This document shows positions 35,701-46,969 of a DNA stretch of 64,000 nt, piece after piece. The notes beneath the pieces were generated by a model. It had not been told where the DNA came from. It did not search any database and saw nothing but the letters and a program-made list of their open reading frames with translations. Positions within the stretch are counted from its first letter, which is position 1. Each line of letters opens with the position of its first letter. Position numbers and translations under genes: made by a program. This DNA is from Carallia brachiata (taxonomy: Eukaryota; Streptophyta; Magnoliopsida; Malpighiales; Rhizophoraceae), in NCBI GenBank assembly GCA_021464245.1, contig JADCRB010000073.1, positions 806,001-870,000 on the forward strand, in the 5' to 3' direction.

Positions 35701-38700
35701 CTGGAGTGGATGTTTGACAACTGACAAACATAATGATCACAGATGCACGATACATATAGGGAGTCCAGGGTGATGAATCACAGAAGAGAGAGAAAGAGAG
35801 AACGCAAAGTGGCAATAAAAACAAATTATATTTGCACAAGGGAAAAAGGGAAATCACCGTATACTGATTGCAAGGGTGAAAAATGATGAGCCATACGAAC
35901 AAACACGCAGTACTTCCTGCCCCTCATGCTCCCTATCAGCAGACTTAATATCTTTCTGCAGACACAAATCAACAAAGCAAGGTAACTTATTCAGCTGTCA
36001 ACAATAAAATAATGATCACAAAATTTCGAAGATTAAAAAAATTAGAAAAATACCAAAATTATCATCTTATAACTCCATTTACATGGATCATAGAATTTGA
36101 CAGGCCATAAGTACCTTGACTGGGAAACTGATACAAAAGCAAACAACATTTTAAAAGAAAATGGGCAGAAAAAGTGGAACCAACCTTATTATAGTCGACA
36201 TCAGGTTCATCCATGTGGGACTGAAGAAGAACATCACCTGCAGTCTGACAAATATTGGCATTTTTCCCTAGCTCTTTCTGAATTTCAAGCAAACGAGTAT
36301 ATCTATGACAACAAATTGCTCTAAGTAGCAGCTTCTCAACATCAATGCAACTCTGGTTGAGGGAAAACTCTGCCTCTCTCCCACTTAATGGATCTACAAC
36401 AAAAGTGCTATGAGTACACTTTATTTGCAGATCTTGGCCTGGTTCAATTTTTATATACGGGCAGTTTCCTGGGTCAGATGTAGCAGAGTTTTTATCCAAA
36501 TCTAGCCAGTACATAATCTTCAACCCTGGTGTTCTTAAACCAGGTGAATCAGTTTCTCCTTCTTGGCTTGGTAGTGAGGAACTGGAGCTACCATCAGATA
36601 TCAACTCAAACCGAATTGCATCTTTCCATCTTCCTTGACGCAGTGCTTGGACTTGCCTAAGGACAGTATCCATTACGAGAGCAACACACAGCTCATGAAG
36701 AACCGAATACAATACCGTGAATGGATTCTCTGTTGCTGCCATTCTGCGTTCTAGATCATCTCCAAGAGCGTGTCGCCGCAGTTCTTCCAATTTCACAAGT
36801 CCACTCCTCTCACCAACAAGCAACTCCAAATGTAATATCCTCCACATTGATAGGTGCCCTCGATAACCAAGGGTCGCTAGCACCTTAAATTCACCATCCA
36901 CACGAAGTAGCGCTGTACCATCAGAAATTTTTACCTCAGAGATCTCCTTTGGAAAAGAAACTTCAAGCAACTTGGATCGCACAAGTGAATCCAGCTTTCT
37001 CAAAGCTGGCTTCTGTTCATCCCCAGTTAATGTGCTCTGAAGGCCCACATCTTCTATACATTTTGGTAAACGCTGATAAGATCCAGTAAGAAGGACCTCT
37101 ACAGCAGATGGAACATCATAGATAGGAGCACGAGCTTGCTGTAAGCCTTCATGCATGAAAAACAATGAATCTGCAGCTTGGGTAAAACATGTATCATGAC
37201 TTGATAGAGTGGATTGTAGTTGCTGGCAGTACTGTATCAGTGGAACCTGAAGATAAAGGACAGGTCAAATAAATATAAGGTTGGAAAAAATTTTCACTCC
37301 TGCATTAAATGTTTTTTAGAAAGCTAGTTTAAACTGGCAAATTATCCATTAATAAATCTACGCTATTCAATATTACATGCACAGACAATGCTCATATGCA
37401 GAGGTGAGTATCAATATGCATGTGTGTAAGGTCCAGTTCAAGTTAATTGTGATAGGAAGTGGAGTCAATTCTCTAATTCCTTCCAGATTGTGCATAGAAG
37501 CTTCATCTAGCTTCTACACTTACAGAATCTCATAGCCAAAAAGGAGCACAGAAAAAAAAAAAAAAAAAAAAGACATACAATGAAAGAACAACCAGAAGCT
37601 TGCAATATTTTCCCAATTATGTTGGAAATGGGTGAACTTGCACGTCTTGCATCCTATGAGTAACAGTGATCCAACCAATCTTCTTCCAATAAATCGACTT
37701 TTTTGACAACATTATTGCAGCATGCTATGAGAACCACAAAGGTTTAGGAAAATCTCGAAATTCGAATGATTGTAAAGGAAAATATATTTGCAGGCATGTT
37801 AAGATGAGACAGTTCTTCAGTATTCTGCAAACCTTGGTGCAATAGTAAGGTTGTATAGGTCACATGTTTGATTCCCTAGCAAAGGTCTCACTACTAAAAA
37901 CAATATTATGGCTACATACATCTAACCATTCAAAGACCCTAGGATATAGGAGACTTGTCCAAAAGGATGCCTTTTTTTGAAGAAAAAAATCCATCAAGGA
38001 TAAAATTGCAAATGAACTCAAGCTCCCTTTAAAAACCAGATGTTCAAATCAGAGGGCACTTGAAGACCTAGTAGCACAGTGATGCCTCCTACCAGTACCA
38101 CATCAAAATGATGCATTTTACAAAATTTTTGCCAAGCCACACAACGGAGAAAATAGGTGTACGATTATAATAAAAGAAACAGACATGAACAACGCTCTTC
38201 CGAAACCAAGGTATCACTTTTTTAACCCATGTCAATAGAATTTCCAATCTCAAAATGTTGAAACTCACTACCGCCTCATAGCCCATTCAACTAGTCAGTT
38301 AACTTGCATTCATGCCCCCCCCCCCTCCTTTTTTTAAGGACACTGCCACAAAATTTCCACAACCCAATTCTTGAATACACAAACTTTCTTTTAAAAACAT
38401 GAAAATTTAGTTGATCCCAATATTGCAAATTCTTCAACTTAAAAAACAACAGAAAGTAACCCCAGATTACAAATTACAACCCTATCCCCTTAATTCAGCC
38501 CAAAACACACAAAGAAATGTTCTTTTCCTTTAAAGCTCACATTTTTTTCAGAGTTAACACTTGTTGAACCCACAAAAAAAAAAAAAAAACCACTTAAAAA
38601 GATTCCAAAAAGAAAAAAGAAAACGAAAAAGAAAAGCCCATAAAAATAGATTGACAACACAAACACAGCTATACTCAAAGCAAGGAACTCAAACCTGTTG

Positions 38701-38910
38701 GCACCACTTAGCGAGGACGTTGAGGCGTAGCATGCGCTGCTGTGTCTTGACGAGGTACTTCAAGATGCCAATCTTCTTGTCGGTGTCGGACTGGTCGGCG
38801 GCGGCGGATTTCGACTTCTCCACCAATTCCTTGAGGGAGAGGAAAGATTCCTCCGCCGCCCGCCTCACCAGCGTCGAGAACTCCACCGTCTGCTGTCCTA
38901 ACTCCGCCAT
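26747..38910 (-). CDS. MED14: Mediator complex subunit 14 (STRUWWELPETER)
   Basis: Backbone subunit of the Mediator coactivator, joining head, middle and tail modules. In Arabidopsis it is STRUWWELPETER, needed for cell number control and for recruiting the LEUNIG corepressor. Exons on the minus strand are 38695-38910, 36185-37246, 35858-35955, 35125-35299, 31909-32917, 30783-31789, 28341-29422 and 26747-27551. All have GT-AG junctions and matching phases, totalling 5,454 nt and 1,817 residues, against about 1,700 in Arabidopsis. The N-terminus MAELGQQTVEFSTLVRRAAE begins the conserved Med14 domain. Other conserved blocks are PGSMYWDVKINDQHFRDLWE, DPEGVVLSYQSVEADSIKKL, GPYWIRIIYRKHFAVDMRCF and FSRRVASEPYDASRVASFIT. 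The end is CLQGLRDSSG. An eight-glutamine run follows SVKRYHH. No frameshift or stop is present. A GTG at 38919 is in frame but the ATG at 38910 is the conserved start. Intron 4 hosts an LTR retrotransposon. Confidence 0.97.
33104..33108. repeat. Left target-site duplication of the MED14-intron LTR element
   Basis: GCCTT here is repeated at 34891-34895, immediately outside the two LTRs. Five bases is the usual duplication for LTR retrotransposons. Confidence 0.85.
33109..33449 (-). repeat. 3' LTR, 341 bp
   Basis: Plus-strand ends are TGGTGTAGAGAAACTG and GCTCCTGCATCA. It is highly similar to 34554-34890, with scattered substitutions and small gaps, so the insertion is not brand new. Confidence 0.9.
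34121..34495 (-). pseudogene. Broken gag N-terminal region
   Basis: From ATG at 34495 the frame reads MVGHGGRGRGRGDAGQQAEL and on to a TAG at 34376-34378. After a second stop (TGA) it continues in the same frame from 34357 for 78 codons to a stop at 34121. The Gly/Arg-rich start followed by a helical QAELADLRHMIEDL segment is typical of plant retrotransposon gag proteins. A homologue of the acidic segment after the zinc knuckle occurs near 34000-34100, but no knuckle was found. Confidence 0.7.
34538..34549 (-). other. Primer binding site, tRNA-iMet
   Basis: The plus strand reads GCTCTGATACCA. The reverse complement TGGTATCAGAGC is the standard plant initiator-Met primer binding site, four bases inside the 5' LTR. 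Confidence 0.9.
34554..34890 (-). repeat. 5' LTR, 337 bp
   Basis: Plus-strand ends are TGGTGGAGAGAAACTG and CTCCTGCGTCA. It pairs with 33109-33449 and borders the primer binding site. Being in sense with MED14, its promoter and poly(A) signals point the same way as the host transcript. Confidence 0.9.
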
Positions 38911-39201
38911 TCTCCCCACCCCCTCCTTCCCACTTTCAAGAATTCAACCAAAATTTTAGGGCTTTTGCTTTTATTTCTGTGTTTTCGTTGTTTCTATCGG
39001 ATCCGTCTCTGATAACAATAATAATAATAATAAAGAATTACATCATGAAAGCTAGGGTTTGTAAAAAGAGAGAGAATATTATTATGGGGTATGTTATGAG
39101 TGTTGTGAGCTCTACTTTTGATTGATTCTGTGCACATGTACTTTTCATATTAGTTAAATGCATTTCCTGTTTGGTCAAAAACAAAAAATCCACACTATAC
39201 C

Positions 39202-41105
39202 CAAGGTTGTTAGGATCGGGATTCTACCTAGGATTGTTTTGGAAATATCAAGATCGAATCGTAAAATCGGATCGTAAAGTCGTAAGATTCTACCAAAATG
39301 AAAAAAATAAAATTAAAAATAACATTGTTAATATCCAACAATACACAAAACAATACATCATTTAGTTAACAACTTAATTTTGATCATTATTTCCTTGATG
39401 TACATGGTCATCATTATCCGCTCAATTCCTTGTCCACCCCCTACTCTTTCGTTTGCATTTCCCTGATCCACTAGGATTGACACTAGCACTTGACATATTT
39501 GGATTCACCTAAAAGACACTTGGCAGCACGTTAAAATAGAAAAGCCAATAATGAAATATTATATAAGCATCAAACAATCAATTCAAGTATCTAAGAATTT
39601 CATATGCCATACAAATTTCCTAAATTGCCAACCCCTGCACTCATAAGCTTGATGATGTCCTAAACAATATCAACTATCAAGTGATCACAAATCAATCACA
39701 AATATTATTCAATCACAGATACTATAATTAAAAGGAATGAAAAGGAAATATAACACATGGTCAAACAACCATACAATCTTCTTTTTTTCCCCTTTTTGCG
39801 CTTTCACCTCTGATGGAATGAACAATTACACCGAAGCATCAAGCCAAGCACATGAAGTTTAATCCCAATTATCAACATACAGATAAGCACGGCAGTGACA
39901 GGGCAGTAACTATTTTAAACTTACAAAACTCCCAACATTATTTTTACTGCCCCATTCATTCTAATTTTCTAAATCAATTTAAAATAAAAGAAAATGAGGA
40001 GAACGGGCAGGATGTGGAGCTTGATAACCAACCTTTTTGATGACGAAGCGGATTCCCAATTTATGTAGACTAACTGCTGATTTAATGGAAACTGGAAAAT
40101 GGAAACTGCAAGCATCGAATCAACCAAAATCGAAGCACTAATGAAAATTAGCAAGAAAAACATAAACCCAATTTAAATTAAAACTTAGAAGTCAAAACTC
40201 ATAACACAAAAGGGGAAAAAACAACACCTTCAATGAAAGCAATTTACCCATTGGTTGGAAAGATCCATAAAAGTCCAATTTTCAAATTATTCTCACCTTA
40301 ATCCTTTGGATAAGTCTCACAATCTCAAGTCTCAGCTCAAAATCGATCCATCTAAGCCTCAATAGCCCCACACCCACACTACTAATTCAACAACCCCAAT
40401 TTCAATTAGTTGAAAAACTAAAGAAATTCGGGTTCCATGGGAGTTTAACAAAGCTAACGAACATTGTAATAAATAAAAGGAAAAACAAAATAGCGGGTGT
40501 AGAGAAAAGATGGAAAAATTATCGATTCAATTACATTGCAGGCGATAATGAATTTACAGAGCTTTACCATGTGGCGGGCGTTCTCTTCCTTGCGCTTCTT
40601 AGCCCCTTGGTTCGCCATTCTCTTTCAAATCACCACAATTCCAATTTCAGCTTCGTGACACCCTAGAAATTTCTACTGTCTCTGTGCCTTTGTGATTTCT
40701 CAAGTCAAATTGGCGAATTGGGGAAGAAACGAATGCCTGCAAAACGAGCAAATTTTGAAGAGAGAATGATTTTGACCCGTTTGCCAAAGTTGAGATGGAG
40801 ATCGAAGGAAATTAGATTTGAAAGGAAAAAAAACATAAAAGGAAAAGAAGAAGAAATTTCATGCGTCTTATCTTATCAGTTATCACTGATGGGCTTTGTG
40901 AATTTGTGAATTGGGAATTCGCTAATTTGGGATCCCGTCCTTGCAATCGAAAATATTATTATTTGTGGGATCGGTACTAATTAAATCGCAATCCTGTTCC
41001 GATTTTAGTTAAAAATGATTTTTAAAACAATCCGGATCGTTTGTTTTAAGTATGATCGTAGGATTGTACGAACCTACAATTCGGATCGCGATTTTAACAA
41101 CCATG
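39202..41105. mobile_element. Non-autonomous hAT-like DNA transposon carrying a host gene fragment
   Basis: A 1,904-bp element is flanked by the 8-bp duplication ACTATACC (39194-39201 and 41106-41113). Terminal inverted repeats start CAAGGTTGTTAGGATCGGGA on the left and CATGGTTGTTAAAATCGCGA on the right (reverse complement). Subterminal GGATCG/AATCG words recur near both ends. An 8-bp target duplication with CA-starting termini fits the hAT superfamily. No transposase domain was recognised inside. The interior holds the promoter-proximal part of a TMEM208-like gene (40535-40618, minus). It lies about 280 bp upstream of the MED14 start codon. Confidence 0.85.
40535..40618 (-). pseudogene. Captured first exon of a TMEM208 (SND2-like) gene
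   Basis: The minus strand reads MANQGAKKRKEENARHMVKL and then CKFIIACN. This corresponds to the start of plant TMEM208-family proteins (remembered as MANQGAKKRKEENARHM, then a helix with IIACNVI). TMEM208 is an ER membrane protein implicated in SRP-independent targeting. A GT follows at AAT|GTAATT, where an intron could begin. No later exon (membrane helices, Lys/Arg-rich tail) is found in the element or beyond. Without splicing the frame runs on into unrelated residues. It is therefore a gene fragment, most simply carried by the surrounding hAT-like element. Confidence 0.8.
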
Positions 41106-41142
41106 ACTATACCGCATAATTCAAAGACAAAAAAAAAAAAAA

Positions 41143-41430
41143 TAGGTGATAATCTGGTAACAAGTCTACAAGTGTTTTAAGTTGGGATCCTAAGTTCAAA
41201 TTTTACAAGTGCATAAAATGTTGGGTTCTCGTTACGACTGAGACGAATTGAATTGAATGTGTCATAGCTTTTAATTTCGACAATTGTTATAATTTTTAAT
41301 GACAGAGTTTCGCTTAATTCCATCAATATTCAGGTAGATTCTTTTTATAGAAGTTGATTGAATGGGGGTAAAACCGTTCTTGACTCAAATTATAAGTATT
41401 ATGATCAATAAATTTAAAAATTCTTTTTTA
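41143..41430 (+). mobile_element. SINE-like copy
   Basis: It starts near AGGTGATAATCTGGTAAC and contains TTTTTAATGACAGAGTTTCG and AGAAGTTGATTGAATG, in the same order as the copies at 56070 and 59887. The 3' end is AT-rich and not sharply defined. Confidence 0.45.
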
Positions 41431-43148
41431 TTATTACAAAAATGTATATATATATATATATATATCATACCTGGATGGACTATGTGTGGCCCCTCACACG
41501 CATTTGGCCATGGTTTTTATGCAGTGAAGCCTTGTTTTTTTATTTCAAAAACATTTTAAAGGTCATGGTCAAAAAAAAAAAAAAACATTTTAAAGGTCAA
41601 ATCTTATTCACAAAAAAAATGTCAAAATTATACTAGTTCATTACAATGTTTTAGTGTGATGCAAGTGAAATAATATAATCATGACTTTAACTTTCCTTTA
41701 TTATGTGGTGAAGCTATTTTTATTTTAAGCTCAAACATTCGTTTGTTCAACTCATCAAGATATTGACAAAAAAAAAAAAATCATCAAGATATCCAATAAA
41801 CAGTACCCCTAACATCAAAATCAGTTAACTTTTATCGAAATTTATCTTGCTCTTTTCTAAATTTTACGGTTTGTTGCGATTTTTTTATTAAAAAAATTAT
41901 TATGTTAATTATCATACAAATTTGTACATAAATCTGACGCGTAAGCATCAAATGAACTTGCCAGAAGCAAAAATAGTAGACGGTACCAAGGACTTACGGA
42001 CAATAGGATCAAAATGACCATTTAAATTCCGAACATAATACCCTTTCTAACAAAATGACTGTTTTGTTGCAATTTGTGCCCATGTAATCTGATCCTTTGA
42101 TAAATGCAAGGCACAAAAGGTAATCTTTACCAATTACTACTATAGACATGAGTATGGTAAGTAATATTACTATATAATTTGTACTAGCAAACATTATGGT
42201 TTAATAGTTAAAAAAAAAAACTAGTTCGTTATTAGTTAAAAGTCAAATTTTCGCTGAAGCGTTTTGTAAATTTAAACATATACTTACAAAATTTACTTAT
42301 CTTATACACATAATAATACTATTTGCAGAAATATAGAATGTCACTTTTTTTTTTTTATTTTATGCAAAAAATATGGTAAGTAATGTTTTCTTTTTTTTTA
42401 ACAGCATAAAGATTTTTATTAATGGAATCCTTTCATAGAAAGGACCCTAAAAAGAGTACTCCCAAAAAAAAATGCAAACTGTCCAATACACCAACTAAGC
42501 AACTCGCACCACCCAACCTATGATGAGCAGGACTGCCAAATAGTCACAATCCCAAACTAGACTTACAAAAAAAACTAGCTTCACAACAGACCCCATACCA
42601 CCGCTGTGGACCACCCTAAACCACGCACCAAACCCCCCATTCCACAAGAACTGCCCATCAACCATCGCAGGAAACAAATAAAAACAGACAATTGAGTTAG
42701 GCACAAACCATAACAAATGACCACAATATGGTAAGTAATGTTAGCATATAATTTCAATTTTTTATGCAGATTTGGCTACCTTAAAATTTGTGGAGTGTAT
42801 TAAACGTGTCGATTGTCAAACAGCAACATTATTTAATAAAATTGTGACTAATATTAGAGTAAATAGCTGCATTTTCAAATATCACTAAAGAAAAAAAGAA
42901 TTTCGCTCTTTGTTTTCCAATTCTTTCTTTAACGGGTATAACATCAGAGATCAAGAAAAAATAAACATTGCATCATAAAATTATAATAAGAAAAGTTTAA
43001 TAGTGAAAAAACATCATACGTCAAAATAAGTAGGCTAACCCTTGTGAGATAGAATCCTAACAAATAGAACTGCGCATTTTAACTGCGTTTAGCCTCTAAC
43101 CAGTTTTTACCTACCTCAACGTTGGTTAAAACGCACATGGAGCAGGAC

Positions 43149-43523
43149 CTATATAACGCAGGGACTAGAAGGAGGAGTAAGCACGACATGAATTTTTTGT
43201 CCGGCGAGGCAGTGACCAGGAACACCGCAGATGAAGTAGTAGTGACCAATGTTGTCTAGGGAGATGATAACATAACCGCTGGTGTAGGTGGCAATTGGAT
43301 TCGTAGCTGCAGCATCCCATGACTCGAAGTCTTGCCGTGTCACTTGCTTCACGTTGCGGAATTGGTTGTCATATTTGAAGACAAGAGCGTCGCCCACATG
43401 GAAGTTCCTCCTAGCAGGCCATTCCTGGTAATCTACGTGGCCCGTGCTTGTCCAGCCAGCTGAATCGCCAACTCTACGGGTCGTTGCTGTTAGCCCCCAC
43501 CTCTGTCCAAGTGGCCTGCCCAT
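43149..43523 (-). pseudogene. Phytocyanin (stellacyanin/mavicyanin-like) copy lacking signal peptide and copper ligands
   Basis: Phytocyanins are secreted or GPI-anchored single-copper proteins of the cell surface. The frame of 124 codons contains [52 protein letters not shown], the plastocyanin-like fold with a Gln axial position. The start MGRPLGQRWGLTATT is not a signal peptide, and no upstream signal exon is visible. The first copper-ligand His of the family (F-H-N-V) is Arg here (FRNV; CGC at 43356-43358, where the sister copy has CAC). The disulfide Cys after FES is Trp. The second Cys-His pair remains. The frame is intact, so a copper-free product is possible, but missing targeting and ligands suggest a decaying gene. 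Confidence 0.75.
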
Positions 43524-43546
43524 GGTGGAGGTTCCAGATGGTTCGT

Positions 43547-43558
<12 letters not shown>

Positions 43559-43596
<38 letters not shown>
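43559..43596. repeat. (GA)n microsatellite
   Basis: A pure GA run just upstream of the first phytocyanin copy. The corresponding part of unit 2 (about 46796-46821) is shorter and interrupted. Confidence 0.9.
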
Positions 43597-43597
<1 letters not shown>

Positions 43598-44700
43598 CAG
43601 AGAGATTATTAATTTAAAACTTTGGTAAATTTGTGAGAAGGGCTTTCGAACCTTCTTGGATTTTTGTTGTTGGACCGATCGTTGAATGATAAGTTATTTA
43701 ATGGACGTAATTTTTTTATTCCTTCTAATTTTACATTTTTTTTTAACATTTAAAACTTGAAAAATTTAAAATTGAGATCTAAGTTTTAATTGTTGAAGTA
43801 TCCAAGTTTAATCACGAGACTATGACAGCACAGGACATTATTATTATTATTATTATTTTGTCTAAACATTATTTTTTTATTAAGATTTAGATTGTTGATT
43901 GTGGGCCTCGTGGACTGTGCACCCTTAAGAGCCCAGATTAATCAGGTAAGAGATCCAAACTCCCAAATCGGAGAATGCACAAGGCCCGTCCAAACAAGCC
44001 CAGATTCTCTAGCCCTATCTTGTGGCCTTCATAACTACATGTACCTGAAAATATTGGGTTCCGCATGCATCAGAGGAAGGGAAATAATAGGACCAAAACA
44101 AAAAGAGGAAGGGAAATAAAATTTAGAATTATAATTATTATTTTAATTTTCTTTTTTCATTGGAATTTCAAGTTTTTTTTTTAACAAGCAAAAAATATAT
44201 TAATCATCGCAAAAATAAACTCAAGCTAGATGTCACCCACTGACATGATCATTTCAACCTAATGATGGCTAGAAACAGTTTATTTGAAATTAGACTCACT
44301 TTATTCTCGTTACAAATGCCCCCATCAAGCAAGCATCAAATGTTAAGTGATACTTCTCGTTCCCTCTCGAGATTTGAGAAGCAAATGATGGGTTTGAGGA
44401 GGAGGAGGAGGAGGTGATTTTTGGAGGCCCAATTTACAGCCTCTCGCCGTTTTCTGGAGAGAGAATCCATGTATGTACAGGCAGGCAGGCAGCTAGAGGT
44501 TTGGAAATGTGGGTCCCACTTAAAATATTTTTGCTCGTTATAATTTCTTTCTCGTCACTAATTTTCCTTTTTTTTTAAGTCGGATTTCGTTTATTTGAAA
44601 AATTTGGCGAGGAGTGGAAGCATTAATTGTGGCAAAGGTACGCTAACATGACCTATAATCTGAAAAAAGAATTATTCAAGTAAAAAAAAAAAAACTCCGT

Positions 44701-44891
44701 ATGGATATATATTTTTTATCATATAATTCGGTCATACTACAATAATGTTTATACTTTTTACAATAACATACCTATTTTTTGCAACAAAACAATAAAATGT
44801 AAATTTTTATTACAAAATATATAATTATTATTGTAGAAAGTATGAATATTGTTGCAGTATGACTAAATTGTACGATAAGAATGTATGCCCA
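44701..44891. mobile_element. MITE-like hairpin element, about 190 bp
   Basis: The left arm GGTCATACTACAATAATGTT and right arm (reverse complement AGTCATACTGCAACAATATT) are complementary for over 60 bp including flanks TTTTTTATCATATAATTC/TTCTTATCGTACAATTTA. The middle is AT-rich. GTATG occurs just outside each side (about 44699 and 44890) and may be the target duplication. It lies between the two duplicated units. Confidence 0.6.
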
Positions 44892-46192
44892 GAAATATTT
44901 TTTGAAAAAAAAAAGGTATGTTGACCATTAATAGATTACATGTCGCTCCCTCACGCGCGTTTGGCCATATTCTCATGTAGTCAAGCCTTGTTTTTTATTT
45001 CAAAAATATTTTAGAGATTAAATTATGTTCATAAAAAAATATATCATATTGAATTAAACTACTTCATTACAATTTTTTAGTGCGAGACAAGTGAAATAAT
45101 ATTATCATGACTTTTTATTACAACTCACCTTTAATAATTTTTTATTTTAAGCTCAAATTCGTGTTAGTTCAACTTATCAAAATATCTCCGACCAAAAAAA
45201 AAAAAAAAAGAAAACTCAGGAAGATATCCAATAAAAAGTATTATTAACATCAAAATCAATTAACTTTCGTCGAAATTTATTTTGCTCTAAAATTGTACAT
45301 TTAGTTGCGATTTGTGCTCGAGTAATGTGACCCTTTTGATAAATGCAAGGCACATTAGATCATTTTTACAGATCGCAAGAACGACGCCACCACCAAGATC
45401 AAAAAGATAATTTTTACCATTTGCTGCTAGAGACTTGAATATGAACGATATTATAGAATATCGTAAACGATTTTAATAATTTTAAATTTTTTATGGAGAT
45501 TTCGTTAGCTTAATTTTGTGGACATTAATAAATTGTCAGACATGTAACATTATTTAATAAAAAATTCGAGTAATAATAGGGTAAATGGTTGAATTTCATT
45601 TATCAGTAGCCAAAACAAAAAAATAAAAATAAAAAAAAAGAATTCCACTTTTTTTTTTTTCAATTCTTACTTTTTTATTTATAACAGGTATAACATCACG
45701 CATCACATATAAAGGAAAACAAAATATTAGAGGTCTATTTTATAGGTTTTGAGTTTTAATCTGAAAATTGAATATGAGATTTATAGAAATGAGAAAAATT
45801 ATTTTCATATATAATTTACGGTTTAACAGTTGAGTTTCTTAATTGATGAAAAAAATACCATGTATCTAGAAAAAAAATTGCATGATAAAAAAATTATAAT
45901 AAAAAATGAAAAACATAGACGGACCGGACAAATCAAAGGAGGAAATTGAGTGAGAAGGTTCAAAGTGTAATCAATCAATTTAATTATTAGCAATAAAATT
46001 CCGATAAAATTATAAGGATGAAGTATTGATTTTTTTGTTGCATTTTATAATTATTTCATTGCACATATCAATCGACTAATTGTATTATGTATCATTCTGA
46101 TTGGTTTTTCTAGTCCATTTACTCGGTCCGTATAATTGGACTAAAAAGAAAAAAGGTTAATCGAGAAAACGTCATGCATCAAAAGAAGTTGG

Positions 46193-46730
46193 CTAACGAT
46201 TGTTGTGAGAAAAACACCAAAGCAAAACACAATGGTGCATAAGATGTAATCCTAATAACAAATTCTGAAGAATCGCGAAAATATAAAGAGACCGAGTTGC
46301 TGATGACACAAGTTCACAAGGAATAAGAATATTAGGATAAATTGAAGTTGAAGAAGAAGGTGATGGTGCTGGTGGTGGAGGAGTAACCACGATATGAAGC
46401 TTTTGTCCGGCGCCGGCGGCGAGGCAGCGGTGGCTGGGAACGCCGCAGATGAAGTAGTAGTGACCAATACTCTCTACGGTGATGGCATCAGAGCCGCTGG
46501 TGTAGGTGGCGATTGGAGTAGTAGCGGCTGCATTGCAACTGCATGACTCGAAGTAGAATTGCTGTGTAACTTGCTGTACGTTGTGGAATTGTTGTCGTAA
46601 TTGAAGACAAGGGTGTCACCCACGTGGAAGTCCCTGCTAGCAGCCCATTCTTGGTAATCTACGTGGCCCTTGCTTGTCCAACCTGCAGAATCACCAACTC
46701 TATGGATGGTCGTCACGGTGGATAGGGGGT
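46193..46730 (-). pseudogene. Second phytocyanin copy, frameshifted
   Basis: This is the sister of the gene at 43149. The 5' part reads [20 protein letters not shown], then [13 protein letters not shown]. One C is then missing at 46590/46591 (sister GACAACCAATTC, here GACAACAATTC) and the frame moves. The other frame continues [57 protein letters not shown], a Pro/Ser-rich linker and a hydrophobic tail that could have been a GPI signal. The copper His and disulfide Cys lost in the sister are kept here. No signal peptide is visible upstream. An insertion (PSHRC for PGHC) also alters the second ligand loop. Confidence 0.8.
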
Positions 46731-46969
46731 GTTCGCAGGTCGAATTGCTTAAGCCAACAGAATGGAATGGACGATTTGCTGGGTGTGTGTGTGAAAGAGA
46801 GAGAAAGAGAAGCAGAGAGATCGTCAAATTTAGAGATTGAGACTTTGGTAAATTTGTGAGAAGGGCTTTTGGGGTTTTCATGTATTTTATATAGGTAATG
46901 CAATGCAATTTGAGGTTTAAAAGGAAAAATGAATTCCGATTGAGATTAAGATCATATTGAATCCGCATC

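Noticed and set aside
37845..37880. tRNA- or SINE-like head in MED14 intron 1 (CTTGGTGCAATAGTAAGG, then GTCACATGTTTGATTCCC)
   Set aside because: The words resemble the A and B boxes of a plant SINE head, but spacing is short and no tail or target duplication could be defined, so no element was called.
38911..38919. GTG start three codons upstream of the MED14 ATG
   Set aside because: The conserved family N-terminus MAELGQQTVEFS begins at the ATG at 38910. Plant nuclear genes rarely use GTG.
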